The translations under genes and the position numbers were made by a program. Source: Elusimicrobiota bacterium (GTDB lineage: Bacteria > Elusimicrobiota > Elusimicrobia > UBA1565 > UBA9628). Taken from it: DNA of 40,806 bases. The stretch spans positions 1 through 40,806 of the forward strand of contig JACRDP010000021.1 of assembly GCA_016212855.1 (NCBI GenBank), written 5' to 3'. Positions 32,001 to 39,454 of this stretch are shown here, one piece after another. The first letter of the stretch is position 1. Every line of letters starts with the position of its first letter. Under the pieces are notes generated by a model that saw only the letters and a program-made list of their open reading frames with translations, had not been told where the DNA came from and did no database searches.

Positions 32001-32366
32001 GCGGGCTCGCACGCGCCGGCCGCGACGCCGACCGGAATTCCCGGCGGCTACAACGGCCCGATCCCGTCGATCGACGACGTGTTCCGCGGCATGGGAGGCG
32101 TCCTGGGTCTGGGCGCTCTGGCCGGCACTTTGCGCCGCGCCAAGAAGGCGAAGGTGACCGATGACGAGATCCGCTCCGCCGCCGCCGGCGTGATTTCCTA
32201 CAAAGGCCGCCCGTGGTCTTCGACCGAGTACAACTCGGTGTATTACCCCGCGCTGGAGCGCCTCAAGCAGCGCGGCGCCACGAAGGCCCAGATCGCCCTG
32301 TTCGAAAAACTGTGCGCCGACGCCCCGGTCAAGGGCGGAAGCTTCAACCCCTGGTCCGGCGACTGA
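29085..32366 (+). CDS. Large exported/membrane protein with HAD phosphatase domain and duplicated C-terminal modules
   Basis: 1,093 residues; ATG 29085 has AGGGAGA 10 nt upstream. Order: signal peptide (about 1-33), a 150-residue Ala/Pro-rich region, then a HAD-superfamily domain (about 222-475). The HAD domain shows the motif D227-x-D229-x-T231 in LSDFDDTLAG and a split acidic motif (VIGDAMF at 437, GNETDKNM at 471) separated by about 30 extra residues. Next come two hydrophobic segments (about 534-560 and 582-600), two related modules (about 620-770 and 785-945) each ending W-Y-x-x ... V-N-x-RTGEVR, a further membrane helix (about 950-976) and a short C-terminal domain. The modules recall PepSY-like folds, but that is uncertain. 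A phosphatase outside the cytoplasm is possible; substrate unknown. Confidence 0.7.
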   Translation: MARRLSRFVSLVLSYALVAASVGFDAQNAAAQTLTGRAAPAVTPAPQIITGVSVAPAAVLTPVMPSLAPSLALTAPAIAAPAAVTPAAAITAKTAAAVPALAALAQPNATLSAASAAGRDLENVLTGAIPAKASGDLSEVVAAAPSALAPNLSAPSAPEAPKGDAPPAAAPAPHKTIASASSYSFHRLALTTIAVLTGAVFTLPQAGAKLTAKIIASAADKSLVLSDFDDTLAGYNEVLPFQKVVAVAAIRRAGKHFAVISDRSDTKRGTQLTVFESLESIPATEREGMYVAANSGGKVYRYDHDGVPQKVHEAAGLTDAQNALIKEAAAATKARLAEAGAEQHVGDGKNPAESFNTYGYAIMLKPGSSNEAVKGAAVILNEELAKRGFEVEVQPRFAKSPENPPYATFSIITKADAAEYIAKALKIEAKDALVIGDAMFIPREAKKASWMTRLGERLSGRPQAKTGNETDKNMTKLLPGVLALGVGAAMDPRVANGWALAGHGPEVTQQVLESVASRARRIGPDSGSKTGTYLQLGVFALVVGVAAVSYYVLATAVGDIVSMGERAIREWTSGPFGRDAGFFLGATTVGMVGMMFRPNLLSDPNETYGAALKKAGEIAVERGFKAEDIRFVKATASMPVSDGAQWHYTFALTNAKGGTDLIDVDFSNFLGGSPDIRTRVYANAPMEPGVVAFPMTGYLMKRGVTLTPDSALDAVRRTEPSFGSNVGVSLTVRAEPVSNDQDAWYRFYDNKGNIGAVNGRTGEVRMEAVQKAPAKPAGMTTAVAPNELYALALEQITPKAPAGADVKLLSAVHETRFFNGAWVGDEWRFFFGWGGDKGGIEYMVPARRTMITETMMDAFEPQLKGTVSAERLKEGVAANLFNRAVKVTPEAALKGVDGVTRVSLLPRSEPASGDKDLWYSLQNDADELASVNARTGEVRRAPAVPRTSAAAGFLAWLIGAALVAAVYGALYWAGSHAPAATPTGIPGGYNGPIPSIDDVFRGMGGVLGLGALAGTLRRAKKAKVTDDEIRSAAAGVISYKGRPWSSTEYNSVYYPALERLKQRGATKAQIALFEKLCADAPVKGGSFNPWSGD

Positions 32367-32371
32367 CTTGA

Positions 32372-32391
32372 GCGCGCTCAATCGAGCGCGC
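32372..32391 (+). terminator. Hairpin after the HAD protein gene
   Basis: GCGCGCTC-AATC-GAGCGCGC, a perfect 8-bp stem just after the stop at 32366. No U-run follows, and the next promoter-like hexamer begins 12 nt later. Confidence 0.45.
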
Positions 32392-32400
32392 GCCGTCTAA

Positions 32401-32409
32401 TGCTAGAAT
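32401..32409 (+). promoter_or_regulatory. Extended -10 promoter of ccsA (leaderless)
   Basis: TGC-TAGAAT gives an extended -10 (TGn plus hexamer 32404-32409), 8 nt before ATG 32418. No Shine-Dalgarno sequence. Confidence 0.5.
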
Positions 32410-32417
32410 AGCCGCGC

Positions 32418-33266
32418 ATGATGCAGACCGTCCTGTCCTGGGGCGCCTTGTTCCTTTATGCCGCGGCCTGCGCGGCCGCCTTCGGCTATCTGCTGAACAA
32501 GGCGGAAGGCGCGCGCAAAGCGATGCTGACTATGCTCGGCACGGGCCTGGTCCTGCATTTGGCCGCCTTCGCCGCCCGGCTCGCCGCGTTCTGGGCTTAC
32601 CCTGAGAACCGCTGGTTCATGCCCGTCAACTCCTTCTTCGGCGCTCTGTCCTACATGGCGCTGGCGCTGGCCTTCGCGTTCTTCGTCATCGAGGCGCGAA
32701 AAAAATTGGGCATCTTGGGCGCCTTCATACTGCCCTTCGTCGCGGGCAGCCTGGGCCTGGCCGTGATGAAAGCCGACCCGTCGGTCGGTCCGCTCGCGCC
32801 GCAGCTGCGCAGCTACTGGCTCAACATTCATCCGATGATCTTGATGACCGCCTATGCGGCCTTCGCCAACGCGTTCGGCGTCTGCCTCGCTTTGCTCATC
32901 CAGGAGCGCCAGCTCAAATCGCGCAAGCCCAGCGAGCTGTGCTACCGCCTGCCCTCGCTCGACGCGCTCGACTCCCTCAACGGCCGGATCATCGCCTTCA
33001 CGCTTCCACTCCTGCTGATCGGCTTGGGCATGGGCGCGGTGTGGGCGCATGAGATCTGGGGCCGGCCGTGGTCCTGGGACCCGAAGGAGACGATGGCGCT
33101 GATCACGGCCGCGTTCTACGGCGAGTTCCTCTGGCTGCGTTACGGCTCCGGTCAGCGCGGCCGTACGCCGGTCTACGTCTCCATGGCGGGCTTCGCCTGC
33201 CTGCTCGTCACCTTCTTCGGCGCGGAGCTGTCCTCCGGCCGCCACGGGTTCATGGGGGGGAAATGA
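32418..33266 (+). CDS. ccsA: Cytochrome c assembly protein CcsA (heme handling)
   Basis: 282 residues, about eight membrane helices. The heme-handling WWD-type motif is clear: WGRPWSWDPKETMALI (about residues 213-228). Candidate heme-ligand His residues are in NIHPMILM, VWAHEIWG and SGRHGFMG. CcsA (system II) or its HemX/CcmC relatives move heme across the membrane for attachment to CxxCH sites, which fits the multiheme cytochromes encoded downstream. The partner CcsB/ResB is not in the window. The stop overlaps the hemA start (ATGA). HemX, a short relative commonly beside hemA, is the alternative name. Confidence 0.85.
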   Translation: MMQTVLSWGALFLYAAACAAAFGYLLNKAEGARKAMLTMLGTGLVLHLAAFAARLAAFWAYPENRWFMPVNSFFGALSYMALALAFAFFVIEARKKLGILGAFILPFVAGSLGLAVMKADPSVGPLAPQLRSYWLNIHPMILMTAYAAFANAFGVCLALLIQERQLKSRKPSELCYRLPSLDALDSLNGRIIAFTLPLLLIGLGMGAVWAHEIWGRPWSWDPKETMALITAAFYGEFLWLRYGSGQRGRTPVYVSMAGFACLLVTFFGAELSSGRHGFMGGK

Positions 33267-34294
33267 AGCTGCTCTCCCTGAGCTGGAGCCACCGGGCCCG
33301 CTCCTCGGCCGCGCGCGAGGCGCTCGCGGCCGTGCCCGTCGAACGCGTGCTCGCCGAGCTCAAGGCGCGCGGCGTCGCCGAGGCCGCCGCGCTGTCGACC
33401 TGCAACCGCTTCGAGCTCTATACGGTCGCGGCCCGCAGGGACTCGGTGCTGGGCGCCCTCGAGGAGCTCGCCGGGGCGCCGCTCGCGGAGCACGCCGAGC
33501 AGCGCGAGGACGAAAACGCGGTCGGCCATCTGTTCTCGGTCGCCTCCGGCCTCGACTCCCTCGTCGTGGGCGAGAGCGAGATCCTCGGACAGGTGAAGAC
33601 CGGATATGAAGCCGCCAAGGCCCTCGGCATGACGGGCAAGAGACTCAACGTTCTCTTTCAGCGCGCGCTGTACGTGGGCAAGAAGGTCCGCACCGAGACG
33701 GCGGTGGGCGAGGGCTGCTCGTCGGTGCCCTCCGTCGCCGTCCAGCTCGCCGAGACGATCTTCGGCCGGCTCGACGGCAAGTCCGCGCTGATCCTCGGCG
33801 CGGGCGCCATGGCCGAGCTCGCGGCCAAGCATCTCGCCGCCCGCGGCGCGAGCCGCCTCGCGGTCGCCAACCGCACCTGGGAGCGGGCCTACCAGCTCGC
33901 CGCGCGCTACCAGGGCGAGGCCGTGCGCTGGGAGGACTTCCCCGCCGAGCTCGAGCGGGCCGACGTCGTCATCGCCTCGACGGGCGCCCCTTCGGCCGTG
34001 CTCACGCGCGATTTGGTCGAGTCGGCCGTCCGAAGGCGCGGGGGGCGCTCGTTGTTCCTGATCGACATCGCGATGCCGCGCGACATCGAGGAATCGGTGC
34101 ACGCCATCGACGGCGTGTATCTGTACCGGCTCGAGGACCTCGAGGCGATCGTCGCCAAGAACATGGCCTCGCGCGCCGAGGCCGTCGCCGCCGCGCGCCG
34201 CGTCGTGGAGGCCAAGACCTCCGAGTTCGGCGCGTGGGCGCGCTCGCTGTCCACGGGCAAAGAGCTCAGCCTGAAGCATTCCGAGGCGGCGTGA
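33263..34294 (+). CDS. hemA: Glutamyl-tRNA reductase, short form
   Basis: 343 residues. It catalyses the first step of the C5 tetrapyrrole pathway. Catalytic Cys C47 in LSTCNRFELY; substrate-domain text VASGLDSLVVGESEILGQVK; NADPH-binding ALILGAGAMAELAAKHL; LFLIDIAMPRDIEESV. Normal GluTRs have about 415 residues and end in a helical dimerisation domain. Here the chain stops soon after the spinal helix (SRAEAVAAARRVVEAKTSEF), so most of that domain is missing. The end is not a frameshift: the TGA overlaps the next GTG in the usual GTGA coupling. The start overlaps ccsA. Catalysis should be possible; quaternary structure must differ. Confidence 0.92.
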   Translation: MKLLSLSWSHRARSSAAREALAAVPVERVLAELKARGVAEAAALSTCNRFELYTVAARRDSVLGALEELAGAPLAEHAEQREDENAVGHLFSVASGLDSLVVGESEILGQVKTGYEAAKALGMTGKRLNVLFQRALYVGKKVRTETAVGEGCSSVPSVAVQLAETIFGRLDGKSALILGAGAMAELAAKHLAARGASRLAVANRTWERAYQLAARYQGEAVRWEDFPAELERADVVIASTGAPSAVLTRDLVESAVRRRGGRSLFLIDIAMPRDIEESVHAIDGVYLYRLEDLEAIVAKNMASRAEAVAAARRVVEAKTSEFGAWARSLSTGKELSLKHSEAA

Positions 34295-35148
34295 AGTCCG
34301 CGGCGCTCGGCATTCTGCTGCTCGCGCACGGAGGCGACCCGTCGTGGAACGCCGAGGTCGAGAAGCTCCGGGCCCGCGTCGACGCGAAGGTCCCGGTCGA
34401 GACCTCTCTCGGCATGTCCGACCTCGCCTCCCTCCAAGCCGCCGTCGACCGCCTGGAAAAACGCGGCGTCACGAAGATCGTGGCCGTGCCCCTGTTCGTG
34501 CAGACGCGTTCGGAAGTTCTCGATCAGACCCGCTACGCGCTCGGCTTGGCGGACAAGCCGTCCGAGACGCTTAAGGCCGCGTACGAGAGCATGGCGGGCG
34601 CTCACGCTCACCATGGCGCCCACGGCGGACATTCGATGACGTTCTCTCTCGAGCGCGTGAAGGCGAAGGCGCCGCTCGCGATGTCGACGGCGCTCGACGA
34701 CGACGAGCTCGTCGCGCAGATACTGCTCGAGCGCGCGAAGGCGTTGTCGAAGGACGCCGCGAAGGAGACGGTCCTTCTCGTCGCGCACGGCCCGTACGAT
34801 GATGCGGCGGTGGACGCGTGGCAGAAAGCGCTCGATCGCCTCGCCGGACGCGTGCGCGAGCGGGGAGGCTTCCGCGCCGCAGGCGCCGCGATGCTTCGCG
34901 ACGACTCGCCTCCCGCGGTCCGAGCCGCGGCCGTCTCCCGCCTGCGCAAGTCCGTCGCTTTCGCCGAAGGCCGGGCGATCGTGGTCCCCGTGCTGATCTC
35001 GCGCGGCGGCATCGAGAAGAAGATCGAGAAAGACTTGGCCGGGCTGAAGTACGCGTGGGACGGGAAAACGCTGATGCCGCATGAGGGATTCGACTCCTGG
35101 GTCCTCCGACGTGCGGAACAGGCTCGGTTTGACACTCCCGCGCGCTAA
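34291..35148 (+). CDS. CbiX/SirB-like tetrapyrrole chelatase
   Basis: 285 residues from GTG 34291. Two halves resemble a duplicated CbiX fold: ILLLAHGGDPSWN at the start of the first, with VPLFVQTRSEVLDQTRY later, and VLLVAHGPYDDAA opening the second, with VVPVLISRGGIEKKI later. The His after LLLA (H13) is where CbiX/SirB places a metal-binding His. A His-rich loop between the halves (AGAHAHHGAHGGHS) may store metal. Proteins of this type insert Co or Fe into sirohydrochlorin. Its coupling to hemA suggests a role in heme or siroheme supply for the cytochromes downstream. Specific metal and substrate are not decidable. Confidence 0.7.
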   Translation: MKSAALGILLLAHGGDPSWNAEVEKLRARVDAKVPVETSLGMSDLASLQAAVDRLEKRGVTKIVAVPLFVQTRSEVLDQTRYALGLADKPSETLKAAYESMAGAHAHHGAHGGHSMTFSLERVKAKAPLAMSTALDDDELVAQILLERAKALSKDAAKETVLLVAHGPYDDAAVDAWQKALDRLAGRVRERGGFRAAGAAMLRDDSPPAVRAAAVSRLRKSVAFAEGRAIVVPVLISRGGIEKKIEKDLAGLKYAWDGKTLMPHEGFDSWVLRRAEQARFDTPAR

Positions 35149-35165
35149 TTGTTATTTTGTGACGC

Positions 35166-35194
35166 TTGGTGCCGTCTTTCGCTGAAACTAATAT
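35166..35194 (+). promoter_or_regulatory. Promoter of the Rieske/cytochrome b operon
   Basis: TTGGTG (35166-35171), 17-nt spacer, TAATAT (35189-35194). The predicted start at about 35201 leaves a 12-nt leader before ATG 35213. Confidence 0.5.
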
Positions 35195-35212
35195 AGGTAA
35201 GAACGAAAAAAC

Positions 35213-35785
35213 ATGAGCGAAGCCACTCCGAATCCCGCGCCCGAGCCCGCCAAGGTCCCGGCCGCCGTTGCGCCCGCCGCCGCGCCGAAGCCCGCCGTAA
35301 AGCCCGACATGTCCCGCGGCGACTTCCTCTGGGCCGGCTGGGCGATGCTCGCCGCGTTCGGCGCCGCCACCGCGGCCGCGAGCGCGCGCTTCATGTTCCC
35401 GAACGTGATCTACGAGCCCTCGCAGAAGTTCAACGCGGGCAAAGCCTCGAGCTACGACCTCGGCGTCGACACGAAGTGGCTCAACGAGCAGCGCGTCTGG
35501 ATCGTGCGCACGCCGACCGGCTTCTACGCGATGTGGGCGCGCTGCACCCACCTCGGCTGCACGCCGAACTGGTGGGGCGACCAGAACCGCTTCAAGTGCC
35601 CGTGCCACGGCTCCAACTACACCTTGGGCGGCGACGTGATCGCCGGCCCCGCGCCCATGCCCTTGTGGCGCGCGAAAGTCGAGCTGGCGCCGACCGGCGA
35701 CCTGATCGTCGACAAAGCCATCCTCGAGAATAAGCCCGGCAAGCGCGAGAACGCGCCCTTCTTCGCGAATTACTCTCCGGCCTAA
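35213..35785 (+). CDS. Rieske iron-sulfur protein of a cytochrome bc-type complex
   Basis: 190 residues. A Pro/Ala-rich N-terminal tail, then one membrane anchor (about 38-62, [20 protein letters not shown]) and the Rieske domain. Cluster ligands are C111/H113 in CTHLGC and C129/H132 in CPCHGS; C116 and C131 would form the usual disulphide. It transfers electrons from quinol to the c-type hemes. It lies 12 nt before cytochrome b. No strong Shine-Dalgarno sequence precedes ATG 35213. High confidence from the complete motif pair. Confidence 0.93.
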   Translation: MSEATPNPAPEPAKVPAAVAPAAAPKPAVKPDMSRGDFLWAGWAMLAAFGAATAAASARFMFPNVIYEPSQKFNAGKASSYDLGVDTKWLNEQRVWIVRTPTGFYAMWARCTHLGCTPNWWGDQNRFKCPCHGSNYTLGGDVIAGPAPMPLWRAKVELAPTGDLIVDKAILENKPGKRENAPFFANYSPA

Positions 35786-35797
35786 GGAATATTAAAA

Positions 35798-37453
35798 ATG
35801 CCCACTTTAGACCTCGAGACGATCAAGAAAGAGATCATCGACTCCCAGCTCTGGCGCTCCGTCTTCCGCGGCGGCGTCTGGAAGGACACGCCCCGCGACC
35901 GCGCCGGCCACATCATCGGCAACGTCTGGCTGCACCTGCATCCGGTCAAAGCGCGCCCGCGCGCCCTCGAATGGGCGTACACGTGGGGCATGGGCGGAAT
36001 CTCCTTCGCGCTCTACCTGCTCTTGACGATCACCGGCGTCGTGCTGATGTTCTACTACCGCCCGACGATCGGCCTCGCCTACCGCGACATCAAGGACCTC
36101 GAGTTCGCCGTGACGCTCGGCATGTTCCTGCGCAACGCCCACCGCTGGGCCGCGCAGGCGATGGTCGTCTCCGTCATCGCGCACATGGTGCGCGTGTTCC
36201 TGACCGGCGCCTATAAAAAGCCGCGCGAGTTCAACTGGGGCATCGGCGTCCTGCTCCTGACCTTGACCCTGTTCCTCTCGTTCACCGGCTACCTGCTTCC
36301 GTGGGACCAGCTGGCGATCTGGGCCGTCACCGTCGGCACGAACATGGCCGGTGCCACGCCCGTGCTCGGCAACGAGGGCCCGCTCGGCGCGCTCGTGGGC
36401 ATGCGCATCAACAACGACGTGCGCTTCACCTTGCTCGGCGGGACGATGGTCGGGGAGAACACGCTCCTGCGCTTCTACGTCATGCACTGCGTCGCGGTTC
36501 CTCTTGTGGTCGGCATTCTGCTGATCCTGCACTTCTGGCGCATCCGCAAGGACAGCTTCTCGGCCGCGCCCTACCAGGCGAACGAGGAGAAGATCGACGT
36601 GTGGCCGCACCTGGTCAAGAAGGAGTACTTCGGCGCGGCGATGACCACCGTCTTCATCATGGTCTGGTCCATCCTCCAGAACGCCCCGCTCGAGGCGATC
36701 GCCAACCCGAACGTCACGACCAACCCTTCGAAGGCCCCGTGGTACTTCGTCGGCCTGCAGGAGTTGCTCGTGTACTTCGACCCGTGGATCGCCGGCGTCG
36801 TGATGCCCGGCCTGATCATCGTCGGCCTCATCGCGATCCCTTATATCGACACGAATCCCAAGGGTATCGGCTACTACGCCTGGAAAGAACGCCCCTTCGC
36901 GAACACCTTGTTCATGCTCGGCGTCGTGATGTGGTTCGCCTTGATCTACATCGGCTACGCCCTGCGCGGCCCGAACTACGCGTGGTACTGGCCATGGGAG
37001 TCCTGGTACATGCTGAAGGCGGCCCCGCCGCCCACTTGGAGCGTCTTCGGCCCGACCGGAGTCGGCAAGTTCTCGATGTTCCTGGGCATTCCGCTCATCG
37101 GCGCGGCGTCGGCCGCGTGGCTGCTCCTGCCGAAGCTGATCCAGAAGGAGCTCGACGGCCTCAAGACCATGGGCGCCTTCCTCGGCGTGATCGCGCTGTT
37201 CGCGGTCGGCGGCATGGCGATGGGCAAGATGGGCCCGATCGAAGGAGCGTTCCTGCTGTTCTTCACGGGGGCTTCCTTCTACTTCGGCTTCGTCCTGCCG
37301 CAGCGTCACATCCGGACCCTCGACTGGGCCCGCTACCTGACGACGATGGTCCTGGTCATCAGCACGATGAGCGTTCTTCTCAAAATGTGCGCTCGTCTCG
37401 CCTTCAACATCAAGTATGTGCTGACGATTCCCTCGATCAGCATGAACATCTAA
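35798..37453 (+). CDS. Cytochrome b (b6-type core fused to C-terminal subunit IV-like part)
   Basis: 551 residues. Four heme-ligand His: H115/H129 in [18 protein letters not shown], and H230/H245. The second pair is separated by 14 residues, which is the cytochrome b6 spacing; bc1 proteins have 13. [16 protein letters not shown] matches the helix C/cd region. The quinol-site motif PEWY is replaced by [12 protein letters not shown]. After the b6-like 250 residues comes a subunit-IV-like section, then two to three extra helices at the end (about 440-530). It is the quinol-oxidising core; partners are the Rieske protein upstream and the pentaheme c protein downstream (the stop is directly followed by its ATG). 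Confidence 0.93.
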   Translation: MPTLDLETIKKEIIDSQLWRSVFRGGVWKDTPRDRAGHIIGNVWLHLHPVKARPRALEWAYTWGMGGISFALYLLLTITGVVLMFYYRPTIGLAYRDIKDLEFAVTLGMFLRNAHRWAAQAMVVSVIAHMVRVFLTGAYKKPREFNWGIGVLLLTLTLFLSFTGYLLPWDQLAIWAVTVGTNMAGATPVLGNEGPLGALVGMRINNDVRFTLLGGTMVGENTLLRFYVMHCVAVPLVVGILLILHFWRIRKDSFSAAPYQANEEKIDVWPHLVKKEYFGAAMTTVFIMVWSILQNAPLEAIANPNVTTNPSKAPWYFVGLQELLVYFDPWIAGVVMPGLIIVGLIAIPYIDTNPKGIGYYAWKERPFANTLFMLGVVMWFALIYIGYALRGPNYAWYWPWESWYMLKAAPPPTWSVFGPTGVGKFSMFLGIPLIGAASAAWLLLPKLIQKELDGLKTMGAFLGVIALFAVGGMAMGKMGPIEGAFLLFFTGASFYFGFVLPQRHIRTLDWARYLTTMVLVISTMSVLLKMCARLAFNIKYVLTIPSISMNI

Positions 37454-38839
37454 ATGAGCTACCGAAAAGCCTTCATCGTCTCGAACGCGCTGCTCCTGGG
37501 GGTCTTCATCTGGGCCTTCGCCAAGGACTTCCTCGCGCCCTGGCGCCCCTATCAGGCGAAGTACTACGAAATGGCCGGCGAGGTCCTCGACAAGCAGGCC
37601 GCGTCCGAGAAAGATCCTAAGAAAGCCGCCGACCTCAAGGCCGCGGCGTATAAAGTCCGCCATTCGCCTATGGAGATCAAGCAGATCATCGTGGGCGATC
37701 TCGGCCGCTTCGACCGTTGCGTGACCTGCCACGTGGGCATGGACGAGTACACCAACCCCACCCTCAAGAACGGCTTCAAGGAGAACCCCTACAAGTCCCA
37801 CCCGAAGGTGGACGAGGCGCTCGTCAAGGCGCATCCGTTCACCAAGTTCGGCTGCACGGGCTGCCACTCGGGCCAGGGCCTCGCCACGTCCGTCGAAGCC
37901 GCGCACGGCTGGGTCAAGCACTGGGAAAAGCCGATGCTCAAGGGCGTGCACATTCAAGGCTCCTGCGTGAAGTGCCACGGGAACTTCGAGACCCTGAAGG
38001 GAGCCGAGACCGCGGCGAAGGGCAAGAAGCTCTTCAACCAGCACGGCTGCCAGGGCTGCCACATGATCAGCGGCTTCGGAGGCACGACTTCGGTGGCGCT
38101 CGACGACATCGCCGACAAGCCTTTCGAGCGAATCGCCGGCTACAACTTCAAGCGCGTGCGCATCGACGGCAAGGAGCTGCCGGACGAGCACCACGACAGC
38201 CACTGGAACATCCAAAACTGGATCCTCGGCCACTTGACCAATGACCCGGCCGAGGTCACGCCGAACGACCCGTTCGCCCATCTCAACGCCGAACCCATCC
38301 CGCCGTCGGGCATGCCCGACTTTCGCTCCGAGCTCAGCCGCGAGGACGCCGACGCGATTGTGGCGTATCTCTCCGGCCAGACGAAGGAAGAGCAGATTCC
38401 GTACCGCTATCACGTGCCGGGTCCGCCCGCGAAGGACCCCGCGCTGTCCGGGCTCGCTCACGGCCGCTACGTGTTCCAGAAATACGGCTGCGCGGGCTGC
38501 CACGGCATAGACGCCAAGCTGGGCCGCCGCCGCATCAACGCCATGGGGCCCGGCCAGGAAGAGTACGACGAGAAGATGCCCGAGGCCCAGTTGTTCGCCA
38601 ACATGAACAAGGGCGCCGAGCCCACGTTGCCCGACTTGATGGGAACCTACAAGGCCGCCGAGCTGATCACGAAGATCGAGAACGGCGTCCCCGCCGCCGA
38701 CGCCAAAAAATGGAACCCCAAGGGACCGCTTCCGATGGTGACGATGCCCGCCTGGAAGGGGAAAATCTCGAAGCATGAACTCGACGACCTCGCGGCGTGG
38801 CTGCTGTCCATCGCCAAGAAGGACGATTCCGGCTTCTGA
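37454..38839 (+). CDS. Membrane-anchored pentaheme cytochrome c
   Basis: 461 residues. One N-terminal helix (AFIVSNALLLGVFIWAFA) anchors it outside the membrane. Five CxxCH heme sites: CVTCH (89), CTGCH (134), CVKCH (171), CQGCH (199) and CAGCH (346). The last two lie in monoheme-like domains: the fourth follows AKGKKLFNQHG, and the fifth follows AHGRYVFQKYG and has GTYKAAELI and MPAW-x-GKISKHELDDLAAWL after it. It takes the place of cytochrome c1/f as electron acceptor of the Rieske/cytochrome b pair. The gene abuts cytochrome b with no gap. Heme number is certain; the terminal acceptor is unknown. Confidence 0.93.
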   Translation: MSYRKAFIVSNALLLGVFIWAFAKDFLAPWRPYQAKYYEMAGEVLDKQAASEKDPKKAADLKAAAYKVRHSPMEIKQIIVGDLGRFDRCVTCHVGMDEYTNPTLKNGFKENPYKSHPKVDEALVKAHPFTKFGCTGCHSGQGLATSVEAAHGWVKHWEKPMLKGVHIQGSCVKCHGNFETLKGAETAAKGKKLFNQHGCQGCHMISGFGGTTSVALDDIADKPFERIAGYNFKRVRIDGKELPDEHHDSHWNIQNWILGHLTNDPAEVTPNDPFAHLNAEPIPPSGMPDFRSELSREDADAIVAYLSGQTKEEQIPYRYHVPGPPAKDPALSGLAHGRYVFQKYGCAGCHGIDAKLGRRRINAMGPGQEEYDEKMPEAQLFANMNKGAEPTLPDLMGTYKAAELITKIENGVPAADAKKWNPKGPLPMVTMPAWKGKISKHELDDLAAWLLSIAKKDDSGF

Positions 38840-38853
38840 TCAAGGAGATACTC

Positions 38854-39450
38854 ATGAACCGCAAGCTGACCGTCGCCGCCGTGCTCGCCCTGTTCGCCGT
38901 CGCCCTCGTTCCCGTCTCTCGCGCCGCCGAGCTGAGCGAGAAGGAGAAGGCGCTCGCCAACCCCTACCCGAACGATTTCGGACCGGAGACCTTGCCCGAC
39001 GACGTGATCAAGGCCTACCCGGCCAACGTCCAGGCGGGCTACAAGAAGCTGACCAGCAACAAAGCCGGCTGCGCGCAGTGCCACTCGGCGGCCCGCCCGC
39101 TCAACAGCCGCTTCGTCGAGCCCGAAGGCGGGATCGACGACGCGAAGCAGGACGCGTGGATCGCCAAGGCGAAGAAGGACAGCCCAGCGCTGTTCGCCGA
39201 CGGCAGCGTCTGGCAGGTCGAGACCAAGGTCTGGAGCCGCTACGTCAAGCGCATGATGAACAAGCCCGGCTGCAACCTGCAGAAGGCCGACGGCAAGGCC
39301 ATCTACGAGTTCCTGTCCTACGACTCCGTCAAGCGCAAGACCGGCGCGAACGCCGAGAAGTGGGCCGCGCATCGCAAGGGCCTCGTCGACCAGCTGAAGG
39401 CGAAGAACCCGAAGCGCTACGAAGAGCTGAAGGAAGCCAAAGACCTTTAA
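38854..39450 (+). CDS. Periplasmic monoheme cytochrome c-like protein
   Basis: 198 residues from ATG 38854, preceded by AAGGAG 7 nt upstream; a longer frame upstream lies inside the previous gene. Signal peptide MNRKLTVAAVLALFAVALVP ending SRAA. One heme site CAQCH (C73-C76-H77) at about one third of the chain, followed by NSRFVEPEGG and a Lys-rich helical C-terminus (RKGLVDQLKAKNPKRYEELK). Candidate distal Met ligands are in KRMMNKPGC. It likely accepts electrons from the pentaheme protein or is an extra subunit of the complex. Last gene of the respiratory operon. Confidence 0.88.
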   Translation: MNRKLTVAAVLALFAVALVPVSRAAELSEKEKALANPYPNDFGPETLPDDVIKAYPANVQAGYKKLTSNKAGCAQCHSAARPLNSRFVEPEGGIDDAKQDAWIAKAKKDSPALFADGSVWQVETKVWSRYVKRMMNKPGCNLQKADGKAIYEFLSYDSVKRKTGANAEKWAAHRKGLVDQLKAKNPKRYEELKEAKDL

Positions 39451-39454
39451 ACCG

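Noticed and set aside
29043..32381. Antisense open frame of more than 1,100 codons opposite the HAD protein (and a similar one at 35807-38776)
   Set aside because: Arg/Gly/Asp-rich text with no motifs, caused by high GC at third positions of the real genes on the + strand.
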